From assembly GCF_008727735.1 (NCBI RefSeq), contig NZ_CP044227.1, forward strand, positions 1,178,001 to 1,242,000: a DNA stretch of 64,000 nucleotides. The letters are read 5' to 3'. Each line of letters opens with the position of its first letter. Position 1 is the stretch's first letter. This DNA is from Flintibacter sp. KGMB00164 (GTDB lineage: Bacteria > Bacillota > Clostridia > Oscillospirales > Oscillospiraceae). This document shows, one piece after another, positions 25,020-34,505 of the stretch. Below the pieces are notes generated by a model. The model was not told the DNA's origin. It saw only the letters and a program-made list of their open reading frames with translations, and searched no databases. The translations under genes and the position numbers were made by a program.

Positions 25020-27674
25020 GTGAAAGGGGAGCGCACCATTCATCGGCGTGTTCTGGAGTACGCATATATGGATACTGACGCGCTGTATCGGGATTTTCAT
25101 ATTCCGGAGCAGGGCTATGATGAGGAGCAGGCGGAGGAGAGTCGGCAGCGGTATGGCAGCAATGTGTTGTCAGGCCGGGCGTCGGACACGGTGCTCTATC
25201 GCCTGCGCCGGGCGTTTATCAATCCCTTTGCAGTGATCCTGTTTGTGCTGGCCAGTATTTCTTTTGTGACCGACGTTCTTCTGGCCTCCAACTTCAGCCG
25301 GGATATGACCACCGTCATCATCATTTTATCCATGCTGCTCATCAGCGGCGGCGTGCGGTTTATTCAGGAGATGCGGGCCAAGCGTGTGGCAGATCGTCTG
25401 ACCGAGATGATCGCGTCGGAGGTGTTGGCGTACCGGGACGGCCAGTGGGTGGGACTGTCCTCCACCGAGCTGGTGGTGGGCGATACGGTCCGCCTGCTTG
25501 CCGGGGACCGTGTTCCGGCGGATATTCGCCTGACGGCGGCCAAGGATCTGTTCGTCTCTCAATCGGTGATCACCGGTGAGAGTGCCATATGGGAGAAACA
25601 GGCCCAAGTCCTTCCCAAGGGACAGGCGCGCTCCTATGGCGAGTATGAAAATATCGTCTTTATGGGCTCCTCCGTCATTGGAGGTACGGGGGAGGGCATT
25701 GTGCTGGCGGTGGGAAAGGACACCGTCTACGGCGGCTTCTCGGATGCCGAAGCCCACTTGAAAAACGGCTTTGACCAGGGGGCCAACTCCATCGCCTGGG
25801 TGCTTATCCGCTTTATGGTCATTTTGACCCCCATCGTGTTTGCCGCCTGCGGGCTTACCAAGGGCAACTGGTTTTCGGCCTTCTTGTTTGCCCTGTCTGT
25901 CGCCGTGGGACTTACCCCGGAGATGCTCCCCATGGTCATCAATGCGTGCCTGGCCAAGGGCAGCGCGGCTATGGGGAAAAAGCAGACTGTGGTCAAAAAC
26001 ATCAATGCCATGCAGGGCTTTGGCAGCATGGATATCCTGTGCGTGGACAAGACCGGCACTCTGACCGGGGACGAGATTCTGCTGGAATATTACATGGATA
26101 TCCTGGGCAACGAGAGCGAGAAGGTGCTGGACTTTGCCTATCTCAACAGCCTTTACCACACCGGCGTGAGAAACCATCTGGATTCTGCAATTTTGAAGTG
26201 CCGGGAGATGCCGGGGCGCAGCGGGTATTTTCAGCGGTGGGCGGAGGAGCACCCAAAGCTGGATGAGCTGCCCTTTGATTACGAGCGGAAGTTTGCCAGC
26301 GTTCTGGTGAAGGGAGAAGAGAAGAATCTGCTTGTCGTCAAGGGCAGTGTGGACGAGGTGTGCCGCCGGTGCAGCTTTGTGGAATATAGGGGAGAGCGGC
26401 AGGCCATGCAGGCCGACGGACTTGCCAGCGTTCACGCCATCGTGGACGAGATTCTGGAGGATGGCATGAAGGTGCTGGCCGTAGCCTATAAACCGCTGGA
26501 TGCGGCGCAGCTGGAGGGAGAAGAAGAGAGGGACTTTGTCCTGTTGGGCTATCTGGCCTTTTTCGATGCGCCCAAGCAGACTGCCGCCGCTGCCATCGGC
26601 AAACTGCAGGGACTTCATGTGGGCGTCCGGGTACTCACCGGAGACCAGAGAAGCGTGGCTGTGTCCATCTGCCGCAGGCTGGGCATCGATACGGTGCACA
26701 CTCTGACAGGCGAGGAACTGGAGCGGCTCACCGAGGACGAACTGCCCGTCAAGATCGAGCATACCACCGTATTTGCGGAGCTGTCGCCCAAGCAGAAGGT
26801 GCGGGTCCTTCAGACGCTGCAGGCCAATGGGCATACGGTGGGATTTCTGGGGGACGGCATGAATGACCTGCCCGCGATGGTGGAGTCGGATGTGGGTATC
26901 TCCGTAGACACCGCGGCGGAGGCAGTCAAGGAGGGGGCCGACGTTATCCTGCTGAAAAAAGACCTCAATGTGCTGGAGGAGGGAATTCAGGAGGGCCGGA
27001 AAGCCTTTGCTAACGTGTCCAAATACATCAACATCACGGCCTCGTCCAATTTCGGCAATATCCTTTCCATTGTGATTGCCAGCGTATGTTTGCCCTTTTT
27101 CCCCATGACTTCGGTGCAGCTGCTTTTGCTGAATCTGCTTTATGACATGCTGTGCCTGGTCCTTCCGTGGGACCATGTGGACGAGGAGATCTGTGCCCAG
27201 CCGCTGGAGTGGTCTGGGCGGACACTGGGCCGTTTCATGCGCTTCTTTGGCCCCATCAGCTCGGTGTTTGATATCGCCACCTTTGGGTATTTGTTTTTTG
27301 TCCTGTGTCCCTCTGTGTGCGGCGGGAGCTTTGAAGCCTTAGCCGGCAGCGGGGAGCAGCTGCGCTTTATTACCCTGTTTCAGACCGGGTGGTTCCTGGA
27401 GTCCATGTGGACTCAGGTGCTGATTCTGCACCTGCTCCGAACCCAGAGAGTGCCGCTGCTTCAGAGCAAGCCCTCCCGTCCGGTGATGGTGGTCACGCTG
27501 CTGGGAATTTTACTCTTTACCGTTCTGACCTTTACTCCGGTGGGAAAGCTCATCGGCCTGACCGCGCTGCCGCTGTCCTATTTCGGATTCCTGGTTGGGA
27601 TCGTTTTGCTCTACCTGCTGGTGGTCACATGGGCCAAGAGCTGGTATCGAAAAAAATATCACGGCCTGCGCTGA
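25020..27674 (+). CDS. mgtA: MgtA-type magnesium P-type ATPase (first copy), 884 aa
   Basis: P3-type ATPase with VITGESAIWEK (TGE), the phosphorylated Asp in CVDKTGTLTGDE (D343), the LTGDQR hinge and GFLGDGMNDLPAM, plus about ten membrane segments. Length and architecture match MgtA/MgtB Mg2+ importers. GTG 25020 follows GGAGGTGAG; the N-terminus is VKGERTIHRRVLEYAY. It is 17 bases upstream of a winged-helix gene and near a second, related ATPase at 28452, an in-window duplication with substantial divergence. Substrate Mg2+ is by family, not proven. Confidence 0.92.
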   Translation: MKGERTIHRRVLEYAYMDTDALYRDFHIPEQGYDEEQAEESRQRYGSNVLSGRASDTVLYRLRRAFINPFAVILFVLASISFVTDVLLASNFSRDMTTVIIILSMLLISGGVRFIQEMRAKRVADRLTEMIASEVLAYRDGQWVGLSSTELVVGDTVRLLAGDRVPADIRLTAAKDLFVSQSVITGESAIWEKQAQVLPKGQARSYGEYENIVFMGSSVIGGTGEGIVLAVGKDTVYGGFSDAEAHLKNGFDQGANSIAWVLIRFMVILTPIVFAACGLTKGNWFSAFLFALSVAVGLTPEMLPMVINACLAKGSAAMGKKQTVVKNINAMQGFGSMDILCVDKTGTLTGDEILLEYYMDILGNESEKVLDFAYLNSLYHTGVRNHLDSAILKCREMPGRSGYFQRWAEEHPKLDELPFDYERKFASVLVKGEEKNLLVVKGSVDEVCRRCSFVEYRGERQAMQADGLASVHAIVDEILEDGMKVLAVAYKPLDAAQLEGEEERDFVLLGYLAFFDAPKQTAAAAIGKLQGLHVGVRVLTGDQRSVAVSICRRLGIDTVHTLTGEELERLTEDELPVKIEHTTVFAELSPKQKVRVLQTLQANGHTVGFLGDGMNDLPAMVESDVGISVDTAAEAVKEGADVILLKKDLNVLEEGIQEGRKAFANVSKYINITASSNFGNILSIVIASVCLPFFPMTSVQLLLLNLLYDMLCLVLPWDHVDEEICAQPLEWSGRTLGRFMRFFGPISSVFDIATFGYLFFVLCPSVCGGSFEALAGSGEQLRFITLFQTGWFLESMWTQVLILHLLRTQRVPLLQSKPSRPVMVVTLLGILLFTVLTFTPVGKLIGLTALPLSYFGFLVGIVLLYLLVVTWAKSWYRKKYHGLR

Positions 27675-27691
27675 GAAGGGAGGAGTCTGGT

Positions 27692-28189
27692 ATGAAAAAG
27701 AAAATCGGTTTTATTGCTCTGGATTCCTCCCTGGCGGGGTGGCTCTATGAGAAGCTACGTACCTCCGCGCCGGATACTCCGGCAGCAAAGGACCTGACAG
27801 AGGGATTGGAAGAGCTGATGACAGGCAGCGCAGACTCCCTTATGCTGGAGCTGGGAGAGACGGATGCAATAGTGTCCTCCGGCGACAGTATAAGCTGCGG
27901 TGCGCTGTCCATCGACCTGCGGCTGCGCAGAGTGATCCGGGACGGACAGGAGATCGCGCTGACTCCAAAGGAGTTTGACATTCTTTACTTTTTGGCCCGT
28001 AACCGCGGGGAGGTATTTACCAAAGAGCAGATCTATCAGGCGGTGTGGGAGCGGGATTACCTGCTGGATGACAGCAACATCATGGCCTTCATCCGAAAAC
28101 TCCGCAAGAAGATCGAACCCAATCCCGATGCACCGGAATACATTTTGACCATCTGGGGTATCGGCTATAAATTCAATGACAAATTCTGA
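27692..28189 (+). CDS. Winged-helix regulator without receiver domain (OmpR/PhoB type), 165 aa
   Basis: The C-terminal about 95 residues are a canonical OmpR/PhoB winged helix (GALSIDLRLRRVIRDGQEIALTPKEFDILYFLARNRGEVFTKEQIYQAVWE..., ending in YILTIWGIGYKF). The first about 65 residues replace the receiver; there is no D-D-K phosphorylation site. It is thus either a constitutive or ligand-sensing DNA-binding protein. ATG 27692 follows GGGAGGAG and lies 17 bases after the first ATPase gene. It sits between two mgtA-like genes, so regulation of Mg2+ transport is the likely role (inference). Confidence 0.88.
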   Translation: MKKKIGFIALDSSLAGWLYEKLRTSAPDTPAAKDLTEGLEELMTGSADSLMLELGETDAIVSSGDSISCGALSIDLRLRRVIRDGQEIALTPKEFDILYFLARNRGEVFTKEQIYQAVWERDYLLDDSNIMAFIRKLRKKIEPNPDAPEYILTIWGIGYKFNDKF

Positions 28190-28204
28190 TCCTGTATCCT
28201 GACG

Positions 28205-28258
28205 AAATCGCAAGGAAATCGCAAGGCTTTGGCCATGTGATTTTCCTTGCGATTTTTG
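28205..28258 (+). terminator. Rho-independent terminator after the winged-helix gene
   Basis: AAATCGCAAGGAAA (28205-28218) pairs with TTTCCTTGCGATTT (28242-28255), then TTG. A second partial TCGCAAGG copy inside the loop (28219-28226) allows an alternative pairing. Confidence 0.8.
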
Positions 28259-28318
28259 TATCCTGTTTATGGTCGGCGGGGGAAACGCTTTGGAGTGTAT
28301 CCCTTCCGAGAGAATGAT

Positions 28319-28495
28319 GTGAAAAGCGAGGTGAGCGGCATGGACTCTGACGGCAGTCCCAGAAGGCGCAGTGCAGCACATAGGAGGCGGGAGTTTTATG
28401 CCTCTCATACCGCACTGCTTGCCTCTATGAAAAAGCAAGGAGGTAAGACCGATGAACAAGAAAGAAAAGCGCATTGCCCTTCGCCAGAACGTTGA
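28319..28495 (+). CDS. Possible small leader protein overlapping the second mgtA start
   Basis: A frame opens with GTG 28319 (or ATG 28340) and ends at 28495, past the ATG of the ATPase gene at 28452, in another frame. The peptide is Arg/Ser-rich then [19 protein letters not shown]. Its 3' part contains the AAGGAGG used by the ATPase gene. Such an overlap would couple translation of the two, as with Mg2+-responsive leader peptides elsewhere. The evidence is only position and an open frame; it may be chance. Confidence 0.3.
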   Translation: MKSEVSGMDSDGSPRRRSAAHRRREFYASHTALLASMKKQGGKTDEQERKAHCPSPER

Positions 28496-31217
28496 GAAGG
28501 CAGTGGTCCGTGACGAGCAGAACCGCCGCATCCAGGATGCGGCCACCAACTCCGCACAGAATGTTTTGCGTCAGATGAATGCCGCTCTGCGTGGTCTGGA
28601 CGCAGAGACCGTGTTGGAACACCGCAATCAATACGGCAGCAACAAAGTGACCCGGGAAAAAAAGAAATCCCTGGCCAAGCGGCTGGCCGGCGCCTTTATC
28701 AATCCCTTTACAGCGATTTTGTTCTGCCTGGCTCTGGTATCCATCATGACGGACATGGTATTTCCTTATCTGTCTTTGTTTGGAAGCGTGCCGGAGGATT
28801 TTGACTGCCTGACGGTGGTGATTATCCTGACCATGGTCATCCTCTCCGGGACCCTGCGCTTTGTCCAGGAGTCCCGGAGCGGCAATGCGGCAGAAAAGCT
28901 GTTGGCCATGATCACCACCACCTGTACCGTCACCCGCAAGGGACAGGAGAAAGTGGAGATCCCCATGGACGATCTGGTGGTGGGGGACATTGTCCACCTG
29001 TCCGCAGGGGATATGATTCCCGCCGATGTTCGCATTCTGGAGGCAAAGGACCTGTTTGTTAGCCAGGCCAGTCTCACCGGGGAGAGTGAGCCGGTGGAAA
29101 AAACGCCCCATGTCAACGACCGGAAGGAGAGCGTCACCGACTACACCAACATTGCCTTTATGGGCAGCAATGTGGTCTCCGGCAGCGCAACGGCGGTGGC
29201 AGTGTGTGTGGGCGACCATACGCTGTTTGGCTCCATGGCCTGCGCGGTAGCAGGGGAGGCGGTGGAGACCAGCTTTACCAAGGGCGTCAATGCGGTTTCC
29301 TGGGTGCTCATCCGCTTCATGCTGGTCATGGTCCCGCTGGTGTTTTTCATCAACGGCATCACCAAGGGCAACTGGCTTGAGGCTTTCCTGTTCGGAATCT
29401 CCATTGCCGTAGGCCTGACCCCGGAGATGCTCCCCATGATCGTGACAACCTGCCTTGCCAAGGGCGCGGTGTCCATGAGCAAAAAGCAGACCATCGTCAA
29501 GAACCTCAATTCTATCCAGAATTTCGGCGCCATCGACATTCTCTGTACCGATAAGACCGGCACCCTGACCCAGGATAAGGTAGTGTTGGAGTACCACCTC
29601 AATGTGAACGGGGAGGACGACACCCGGGTGCTGCGCCACGCCTATCTCAACAGCTATTTCCAGACCGGCTATAAGAATCTGATGGACCTGGCCATCATCC
29701 ACAAGACGGAGGAAGCGGAGGCGGAAGATCCCCGCCTGCTGGACCTTTCAGAGCACTATGTAAAGGTAGATGAAATTCCCTTTGACTTCACTCGCCGCCG
29801 CCTGACCACGGTGGTGCAGGATCAGGCCGGAAAGACCCAGATGGTGACCAAAGGGGCGGTGGAGGAGATGCTCTCCATCTGCGCCTTTGCAGAGTGTGAC
29901 GGCAGCGTGCAGCCGCTGACCGACGAGGTGCGTGGCCGGATCCTTCAGACTGTGGAAGGTCTCAACGAGAAGGGCTTCCGTGTTCTGGCCATTGCCCAGA
30001 AGAGCAACCCTTCTCCAGTGGGAGCTTTCGGAGTGAAGGATGAGCAGGACATGGTGCTGATGGGCTACCTGGCCTTCCTCGATCCGCCCAAGGAGTCTAC
30101 CGCCGACGCCATCAGAGCCTTGAAGGACCACGGCGTGACGACCAAGATCCTCACCGGGGACAACGAGAAGGTGACCCGAACCATCTGCAAGCAGGTGGGA
30201 CTGAAGGTGCGCAACATGCTGCTGGGGTCCGATCTGGAACATATGAGTGACGCTGAGCTGGCAAAAGCTGCAGAAACCACCGACGTCTTTGCCAAGCTGA
30301 CCCCGGACCAGAAGGTGCGGGTGGTCTCAGTCCTCCGGGAGAGCGGACACACGGTGGGATTCATGGGCGACGGCATCAACGATGCCGCGGCGATGAAGGC
30401 GGCGGATATCGGTATTTCGGTGGATACCGCCGTGGATGTGGCTAAGGAGTCGGCAGATATTATCCTGCTGGAGAAGGACCTGATGGTTTTGGAGCAGGGG
30501 ATCATCGAGGGGCGCAAGACCTATGCCAATATGATCAAGTATATCAAGATGACCGCCTCCTCCAACTTCGGCAACATGTTCTCGGTGCTGGCGGCCTCGG
30601 CGCTGCTGCCTTTCCTGCCCATGATGAGCGTACATCTGATTTTCCTCAATCTGATCTACGACCTGTCCTGCACGGCCATTCCCTGGGACAATGTAGACGA
30701 GGAATTTATTGCAAAGCCCCGGAAGTGGGATGCCTCCAGTGTGGGCAGCTTTATGTTGTGGATCGGCCCCACCAGCTCCATCTTCGACTTTGCCACGTAT
30801 ATCTTCATGTACTTTGTGTTCTGCCCGATGTTTGTATCCGGCGGTGTGCTGTATAACGATCTGGCCAACCACTTCAGCGGAGCTGAGCTGGTGCAGATGC
30901 AGATGGCATATATGGGACTGTTCCAGGCGGGATGGTTCGTGGAATCCATGTGGAGCCAGACGCTGGTCATTCACATGATTCGGACCCCCAAACTGCCCTT
31001 TATCCAGAGCCGAGCCTCCGCGCCGCTGACTCTTTTGACCTTGACTGGAATCACGGTGTTGACCATCATTCCCTTTACTCCTCTTGGTGCTATGTTGGGG
31101 TTTGTGGCTCTGCCTGCGGCCTACTTTGCCTATCTAATTCCCTGCATCCTGCTCTATATGGTTCTGGCCACCAGCCTGAAAAAGGCCTACGTGCGGCATT
31201 ACGGCGAACTACTTTAA
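28452..31217 (+). CDS. mgtA: MgtA-type magnesium P-type ATPase (second copy), 921 aa
   Basis: Same family as the gene at 25020: [11 protein letters not shown], phosphorylated Asp in [12 protein letters not shown] (D367), [14 protein letters not shown] and [13 protein letters not shown], then C-terminal membrane segments with [22 protein letters not shown]. It keeps the canonical GDGINDAAA, while the first copy has GDGMNDLPA, so the two paralogues may differ in ion or regulation. ATG 28452 follows AAGGAGGTAAG. A 55-aa membrane protein gene follows 17 bases later. Confidence 0.95.
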   Translation: MNKKEKRIALRQNVEKAVVRDEQNRRIQDAATNSAQNVLRQMNAALRGLDAETVLEHRNQYGSNKVTREKKKSLAKRLAGAFINPFTAILFCLALVSIMTDMVFPYLSLFGSVPEDFDCLTVVIILTMVILSGTLRFVQESRSGNAAEKLLAMITTTCTVTRKGQEKVEIPMDDLVVGDIVHLSAGDMIPADVRILEAKDLFVSQASLTGESEPVEKTPHVNDRKESVTDYTNIAFMGSNVVSGSATAVAVCVGDHTLFGSMACAVAGEAVETSFTKGVNAVSWVLIRFMLVMVPLVFFINGITKGNWLEAFLFGISIAVGLTPEMLPMIVTTCLAKGAVSMSKKQTIVKNLNSIQNFGAIDILCTDKTGTLTQDKVVLEYHLNVNGEDDTRVLRHAYLNSYFQTGYKNLMDLAIIHKTEEAEAEDPRLLDLSEHYVKVDEIPFDFTRRRLTTVVQDQAGKTQMVTKGAVEEMLSICAFAECDGSVQPLTDEVRGRILQTVEGLNEKGFRVLAIAQKSNPSPVGAFGVKDEQDMVLMGYLAFLDPPKESTADAIRALKDHGVTTKILTGDNEKVTRTICKQVGLKVRNMLLGSDLEHMSDAELAKAAETTDVFAKLTPDQKVRVVSVLRESGHTVGFMGDGINDAAAMKAADIGISVDTAVDVAKESADIILLEKDLMVLEQGIIEGRKTYANMIKYIKMTASSNFGNMFSVLAASALLPFLPMMSVHLIFLNLIYDLSCTAIPWDNVDEEFIAKPRKWDASSVGSFMLWIGPTSSIFDFATYIFMYFVFCPMFVSGGVLYNDLANHFSGAELVQMQMAYMGLFQAGWFVESMWSQTLVIHMIRTPKLPFIQSRASAPLTLLTLTGITVLTIIPFTPLGAMLGFVALPAAYFAYLIPCILLYMVLATSLKKAYVRHYGELL

Positions 31218-31234
31218 GAATGGAGGAATGACTG

Positions 31235-31402
31235 ATGAACTGGATGAAAATTTGGCTGGACCTGTTTGGAACCACCACTCTGTGGGGACTAGACATGGGC
31301 TTTTGGGTAGCTATGGCGGCTGTTTTGCTGATCGTGGTGCTGATGAATGTGGTGTTCTGGGGCATGAAACCTCAGCAGCCGGCATCGGGCAAAGAACAGT
31401 AA
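31235..31402 (+). CDS. Small single-span membrane protein downstream of mgtA, 55 aa
   Basis: ATG 31235 has GGAGG at 31222-31226. The protein begins MNWMKIWLDLFGTTTLWGLD, continues with a hydrophobic helix at about residues 22-43 and ends in a short polar tail (MKPQQPASGKEQ). It shares the transcript of the second ATPase and is followed directly by a terminator. Small membrane proteins such as MgtS, MgtR and KdpF act on partner P-type ATPases; this one is a positional analogue without recognisable sequence similarity (inference). Confidence 0.75.
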   Translation: MNWMKIWLDLFGTTTLWGLDMGFWVAMAAVLLIVVLMNVVFWGMKPQQPASGKEQ

Positions 31403-31411
31403 CCGGAATAT

Positions 31412-31453
31412 AAAAACAGCACTGCTGGCATGATGCGCGGCAGTGCTGTTTTT
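31412..31453. terminator. Bidirectional terminator between mgtA unit and rtcB
   Basis: AAAAACAGCACTGC (31412-31425) pairs with GCAGTGCTGTTTTT (31440-31453). It serves the plus-strand ATPase unit and the minus-strand rtcB gene ending at 31455. Confidence 0.9.
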
Positions 31454-31454
31454 G

Positions 31455-32663
31455 TTAGTCCTCGTCCCCAGCTTTGAAATTATAGATCGGGCGAATGATC
31501 TTTTTCACTTCTGCAGTGGGACCGATGTTGTCCAGAATGTCCTGCATCCCCTTGTAGGCCATGGGACACTCGTCCAGAGTGGCGCGGCTCACTGAGGTGG
31601 TGTAGATGTCCGCCATCTGCTTTTTGAATTCAGAGACGGTAAAGGACTGTTTGGCGTCTGCACGGCTCATCAGCCGTCCGGCGCCGTGAGGCGCGGAGCA
31701 GTTCCAGTCCTCGTTGCCCTTACCTACGCACAGAAGACTTCCGTCCCGCATGTTGATGGGGATGAGCAGCTGTTCTCCTGCCTGGGCAGATACGGCTCCC
31801 TTCCGCAGGATCATGTTTTGGGTATCAATATAGTTGTGGATGGTGGTAAACTGCTCCTCCACGTGGAGCTTCATGCCCTTTATGATCTCATCCATCATGG
31901 CCTGCCGGTTGAGCATGGCAAAGTGCTGAACAAGTTTCATATCGTGGATATACTGCTCAAACAGCTCCCCGGACACATAGGCCAGAGCCTTGGGAATGTT
32001 AGTCTGCTTGAGATTTTTTAGCTTCTTCAGCTCTTTCTGAATGTCTTTTTCACGACCATCGGCCCGCATTTGGGCAATCAATGCCGCAATGGAGGCGTCA
32101 TCGGTGCGGTTAAGGACCTTGTAGCCTGCCTGTTGATAGTAGCTGGCGACCTCCACACCCAAGTGACGGCTGCCGGAATGGACGACAATATAGAGATTAC
32201 CCTCGTCATCTCTGTCCACTTCGATAAAGTGGTTTCCGCCGCCCAAGGTGCCGATGCTTTTTTCTGCCCGCGGCAGATCCACATGGCGGGCGCAGTACAG
32301 CTGGCTCAGGTCGATCTCGTTGAGATACCGGTGAGCTTTGTCTCGGATGGAGAAGCCGGAGGGGATCCGCTCATAAATAAGTTTGTCCAGCTTTTGCAGC
32401 TCCAGCCGCTTTTCCCGGATACGAGTAGTCTCCATCCCGCAGCCGATATCCACGCCGACCAGATTGGGCACTACCTTATCGGCGATGGTCATGGTAGTGC
32501 CAATGGTGCAGCCCGCACCGGCATGAATGTCAGGCATCAGACGGATTCGGCTGCCTGCGGTAAATTCCTGGTTACACAGCTCCTGAACCTGGGCAATGGA
32601 GGCGCTGTCCACCACGTCAGTAAAGATTTTGGCCTGGTTGTATTTTCCTTTAATTTCGATCAT
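31455..32663 (-). CDS. rtcB: RtcB-family RNA ligase, 402 aa
   Basis: The RtcB metal and guanylylation residues are visible: VDIGCGM (D72, C75), LGGGNHFIEVD (N144, H145), VVHSGSRHLG (H162), TTIHNYID (H276) and SAPHGAGR (H326, the His that takes GMP). It joins RNA 2',3'-cyclic phosphate or 3'-phosphate ends to 5'-OH ends. ATG 32663 follows TGAGGAG; an in-frame ATG 10 codons earlier has no site. No rtcA or rtcR is nearby, so RNA repair or another role is open. Preceded by a TATACT -10-like box at 32720-32725 (minus strand). Confidence 0.95.
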   Translation of the reverse strand: MIEIKGKYNQAKIFTDVVDSASIAQVQELCNQEFTAGSRIRLMPDIHAGAGCTIGTTMTIADKVVPNLVGVDIGCGMETTRIREKRLELQKLDKLIYERIPSGFSIRDKAHRYLNEIDLSQLYCARHVDLPRAEKSIGTLGGGNHFIEVDRDDEGNLYIVVHSGSRHLGVEVASYYQQAGYKVLNRTDDASIAALIAQMRADGREKDIQKELKKLKNLKQTNIPKALAYVSGELFEQYIHDMKLVQHFAMLNRQAMMDEIIKGMKLHVEEQFTTIHNYIDTQNMILRKGAVSAQAGEQLLIPINMRDGSLLCVGKGNEDWNCSAPHGAGRLMSRADAKQSFTVSEFKKQMADIYTTSVSRATLDECPMAYKGMQDILDNIGPTAEVKKIIRPIYNFKAGDED

Positions 32664-32871
32664 AGTCTCCTCACAATTATCTTTGTGGGGCATTGCCCCG
32701 CTTTGTTGTGCAGCAGGGGAGTATAGTCCGCACCCGGGCGGCGAAGACAGTTTGCTTCATAAACGGATTTTGATAAAAAAGTAGGGTTTGACACAGCCTT
32801 TCCTGCTTATCATACCGAATACACGGAAAATTATCAACTAAAGTTTCGTATAGCATTTAGGGATGAATTTA

Positions 32872-32918
32872 GGCAAACAAAAAAGGATGCCGATAAACAG
32901 TCTGTTTATACGGCATCC
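32872..32918 (-). terminator. Terminator of the FUSC-family gene
   Basis: On the minus strand, GGATGCCG...TAAACA pairs with TGTTTAT.CGGCATCC (32885-32918) and is followed by TTTTTTGTTT. It ends the marR-FUSC transcript. Confidence 0.85.
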
Positions 32919-32940
32919 GAAATGTTGTTTTTCTCTGCGG

Positions 32941-34011
32941 TTACTCCGCTTCCGGATCAGGCAGAAGCCGGACAGCTGCCAGCTGATGGAAGAGTGCAGC
33001 AAATACCAGGCCAAATGTCACGCCCAGGAACGTGTCTGCAATACGCAGAATGACTGCGCCCTGCAGTCCGTAGATCCCGGTTCCCAGCATCAGTGCGCCG
33101 AAGCAGTTCATGGCGGTTTTATACCGGTAATCGGTGCAGAAACCCAGACACAGCCCTCCCAACGGACCCATCAGTGGATGAAGGGCTTCCGGTGTTACCA
33201 AATGAAGGACAAAAAACGCGCAGCAGCCTGCGACGGCTCCTACAATCCGCTGCCGGAAGCGGACAACTGCATTGCCGGAGTAGGGATATTCCGACAGCAG
33301 CGACGCGCAGGCAAATCCCATCCACATAAACCGTTCCACGCCGAATACCTGCCCGGCAGTCAGAACCAGACTCACGCCAAGGGCCATGCGCAGCTGCCAC
33401 AGGTGAACCGGTGTGGACAAATCAAATTTACGCATGACGTGGTGGAAACGGGTGGTTTTATGATGATGCCGGTGCTTGGCAAACAGGATCGCTCCGCAGA
33501 TCAGGTAGCCCACCAGTGCCATGAGAGCGCGGCGAACCAGGGCCTCTCCCAGTACGGGATTGCCGGTCAGATAGACGTAGGCAAAGCTATATAAGCCGCC
33601 GTTTCCCATTTCGGGCCGTTGGGTAGTCATGTAGAGCATGGCAAAAAAGGCTGTAAAGTGCAGCGGGATCAGGAAAAGCGGCGGAAGCACCATGGCGGCG
33701 CTGGGAACCAGAACCAGAATGGCCAGAACGGCCGCCAAAGTGACAAGAGAGTCGCCGATGCAGTATTCGAAATTGACAAAACGGATCCCCAGCATCATGC
33801 AGAATAAGGCCACAGCCAGAGGCGTGTTGTCCGAGCCAAACACACCAGACAGCAGGCTGATAAAGACGATGGCAAAGGCTACGATCAGTACCGAGCGCAC
33901 GGCCATGGCGATCCAGTAATAGTTTTTTTCCTGCCTTGTGTCACAAGCGGCGATCTTCCGCTTCAGCACAGCAGGATCCATTTGCAGTGCATCATAGAAC
34001 TTCGTGGTCAC
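32941..34011 (-). CDS. FUSC-family membrane protein (aromatic acid exporter type), 356 aa
   Basis: Two sets of about five hydrophobic segments with a His-rich cytosolic stretch between (AKHRHHHKTTRFHHVMRK, about residues 195-212) match the FUSC/ArAE exporter family; RFMWMGFACASLLSEYPYSG and MGPLGGLCLGFCTDYRYKTAMNCFGALMLGTG are typical second-half motifs. GTG 34011 follows AAAGGA and overlaps the MarR gene by 20 bases; ATG 33981 is an alternative start. Cotranscribed with the MarR gene, it probably exports a toxic aromatic or weak acid sensed by MarR. Confidence 0.85.
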   Translation of the reverse strand: MTTKFYDALQMDPAVLKRKIAACDTRQEKNYYWIAMAVRSVLIVAFAIVFISLLSGVFGSDNTPLAVALFCMMLGIRFVNFEYCIGDSLVTLAAVLAILVLVPSAAMVLPPLFLIPLHFTAFFAMLYMTTQRPEMGNGGLYSFAYVYLTGNPVLGEALVRRALMALVGYLICGAILFAKHRHHHKTTRFHHVMRKFDLSTPVHLWQLRMALGVSLVLTAGQVFGVERFMWMGFACASLLSEYPYSGNAVVRFRQRIVGAVAGCCAFFVLHLVTPEALHPLMGPLGGLCLGFCTDYRYKTAMNCFGALMLGTGIYGLQGAVILRIADTFLGVTFGLVFAALFHQLAAVRLLPDPEAE

Positions 34012-34438
34012 GGGATCTATCCTGTCCTTTCTCAATGTGTGCGGCAAGTTTGTCCGCGTAATACATAAATGCTTCAAAATCTTCGCTGGAGCTGCGCCAC
34101 AGATCGTAAAATGGCTGCAAAATACTTTCGTATCCCTCTTTTAATTCGGCAAGGCCTGTTTCCGTAATAAAGAGCCGATAGCTGCGCTCGTCTGTTTCCT
34201 GGCGCTGTTTCCGGATACACTCTTTTTCGTAGAGGGATTTCAGACAGCGGCTCACCGCTTCTTTTTTCATACCGCTGTTCTGGCTGAGCAGAACAGGAGT
34301 ATTTTGTTCCGGCTGCAAATACAGGTGGGCCAAGAGCTCACACTCGCTGGCAGTCAGCAGAGACTTCCGCAAAGGGAGCAAGGAGCGCATAACCTTTTGA
34401 AGCTGTTGCTGGAAGTGCATCATATCGGTCCATTCCAC
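33992..34438 (-). CDS. MarR-family transcriptional regulator, 148 aa
   Basis: Winged-helix pattern of MarR: LTASECELLAHLYLQPEQNTPVLLSQNSGMKKEAVSRCLKSLYEKECIRKQRQETDERSYRLFITETGLAELKEGYESI (recognition helix about 60-75, wing DERSYRLFIT). It overlaps the exporter gene downstream and has a strong promoter with an operator-like palindrome just upstream, so autorepression released by a ligand is likely. Confidence 0.92.
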   Translation of the reverse strand: MEWTDMMHFQQQLQKVMRSLLPLRKSLLTASECELLAHLYLQPEQNTPVLLSQNSGMKKEAVSRCLKSLYEKECIRKQRQETDERSYRLFITETGLAELKEGYESILQPFYDLWRSSSEDFEAFMYYADKLAAHIEKGQDRSRDHEVL

Positions 34439-34464
34439 GCGTAGTGTCTCCTTCTTGCATATAG

Positions 34465-34505
34465 TTAACGGCGTTAAGTATATCGGAGAGACTTGCTTTT
34501 GTCAA
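34465..34505 (-). promoter_or_regulatory. Sigma-A promoter with MarR-type operator
   Basis: On the minus strand: TTGACA (34505-34500), 17-base spacer, TATACT (34482-34477). Directly downstream, sharing the last A, is the palindrome TTAACGCCGTTAA (34477-34465). A palindrome at the start of transcription of a marR gene is the expected autoregulatory site. Confidence 0.85.

Noticed and set aside
25326-27176. 616-codon antisense frame under the first mgtA
   Set aside because: Antisense shadow of a long GC-rich gene; no motifs.
28190-28451. M-box (Mg2+) riboswitch before the second mgtA
   Set aside because: I looked for the conserved GGTGAGGCTCC- and GACGCC-type segments and found none in the right order; only a terminator and a possible small frame are present.
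32788-32814. TTGACA plus TATCAT promoter-like pair on the plus strand
   Set aside because: The spacing is 15 bases and no plus-strand gene follows.
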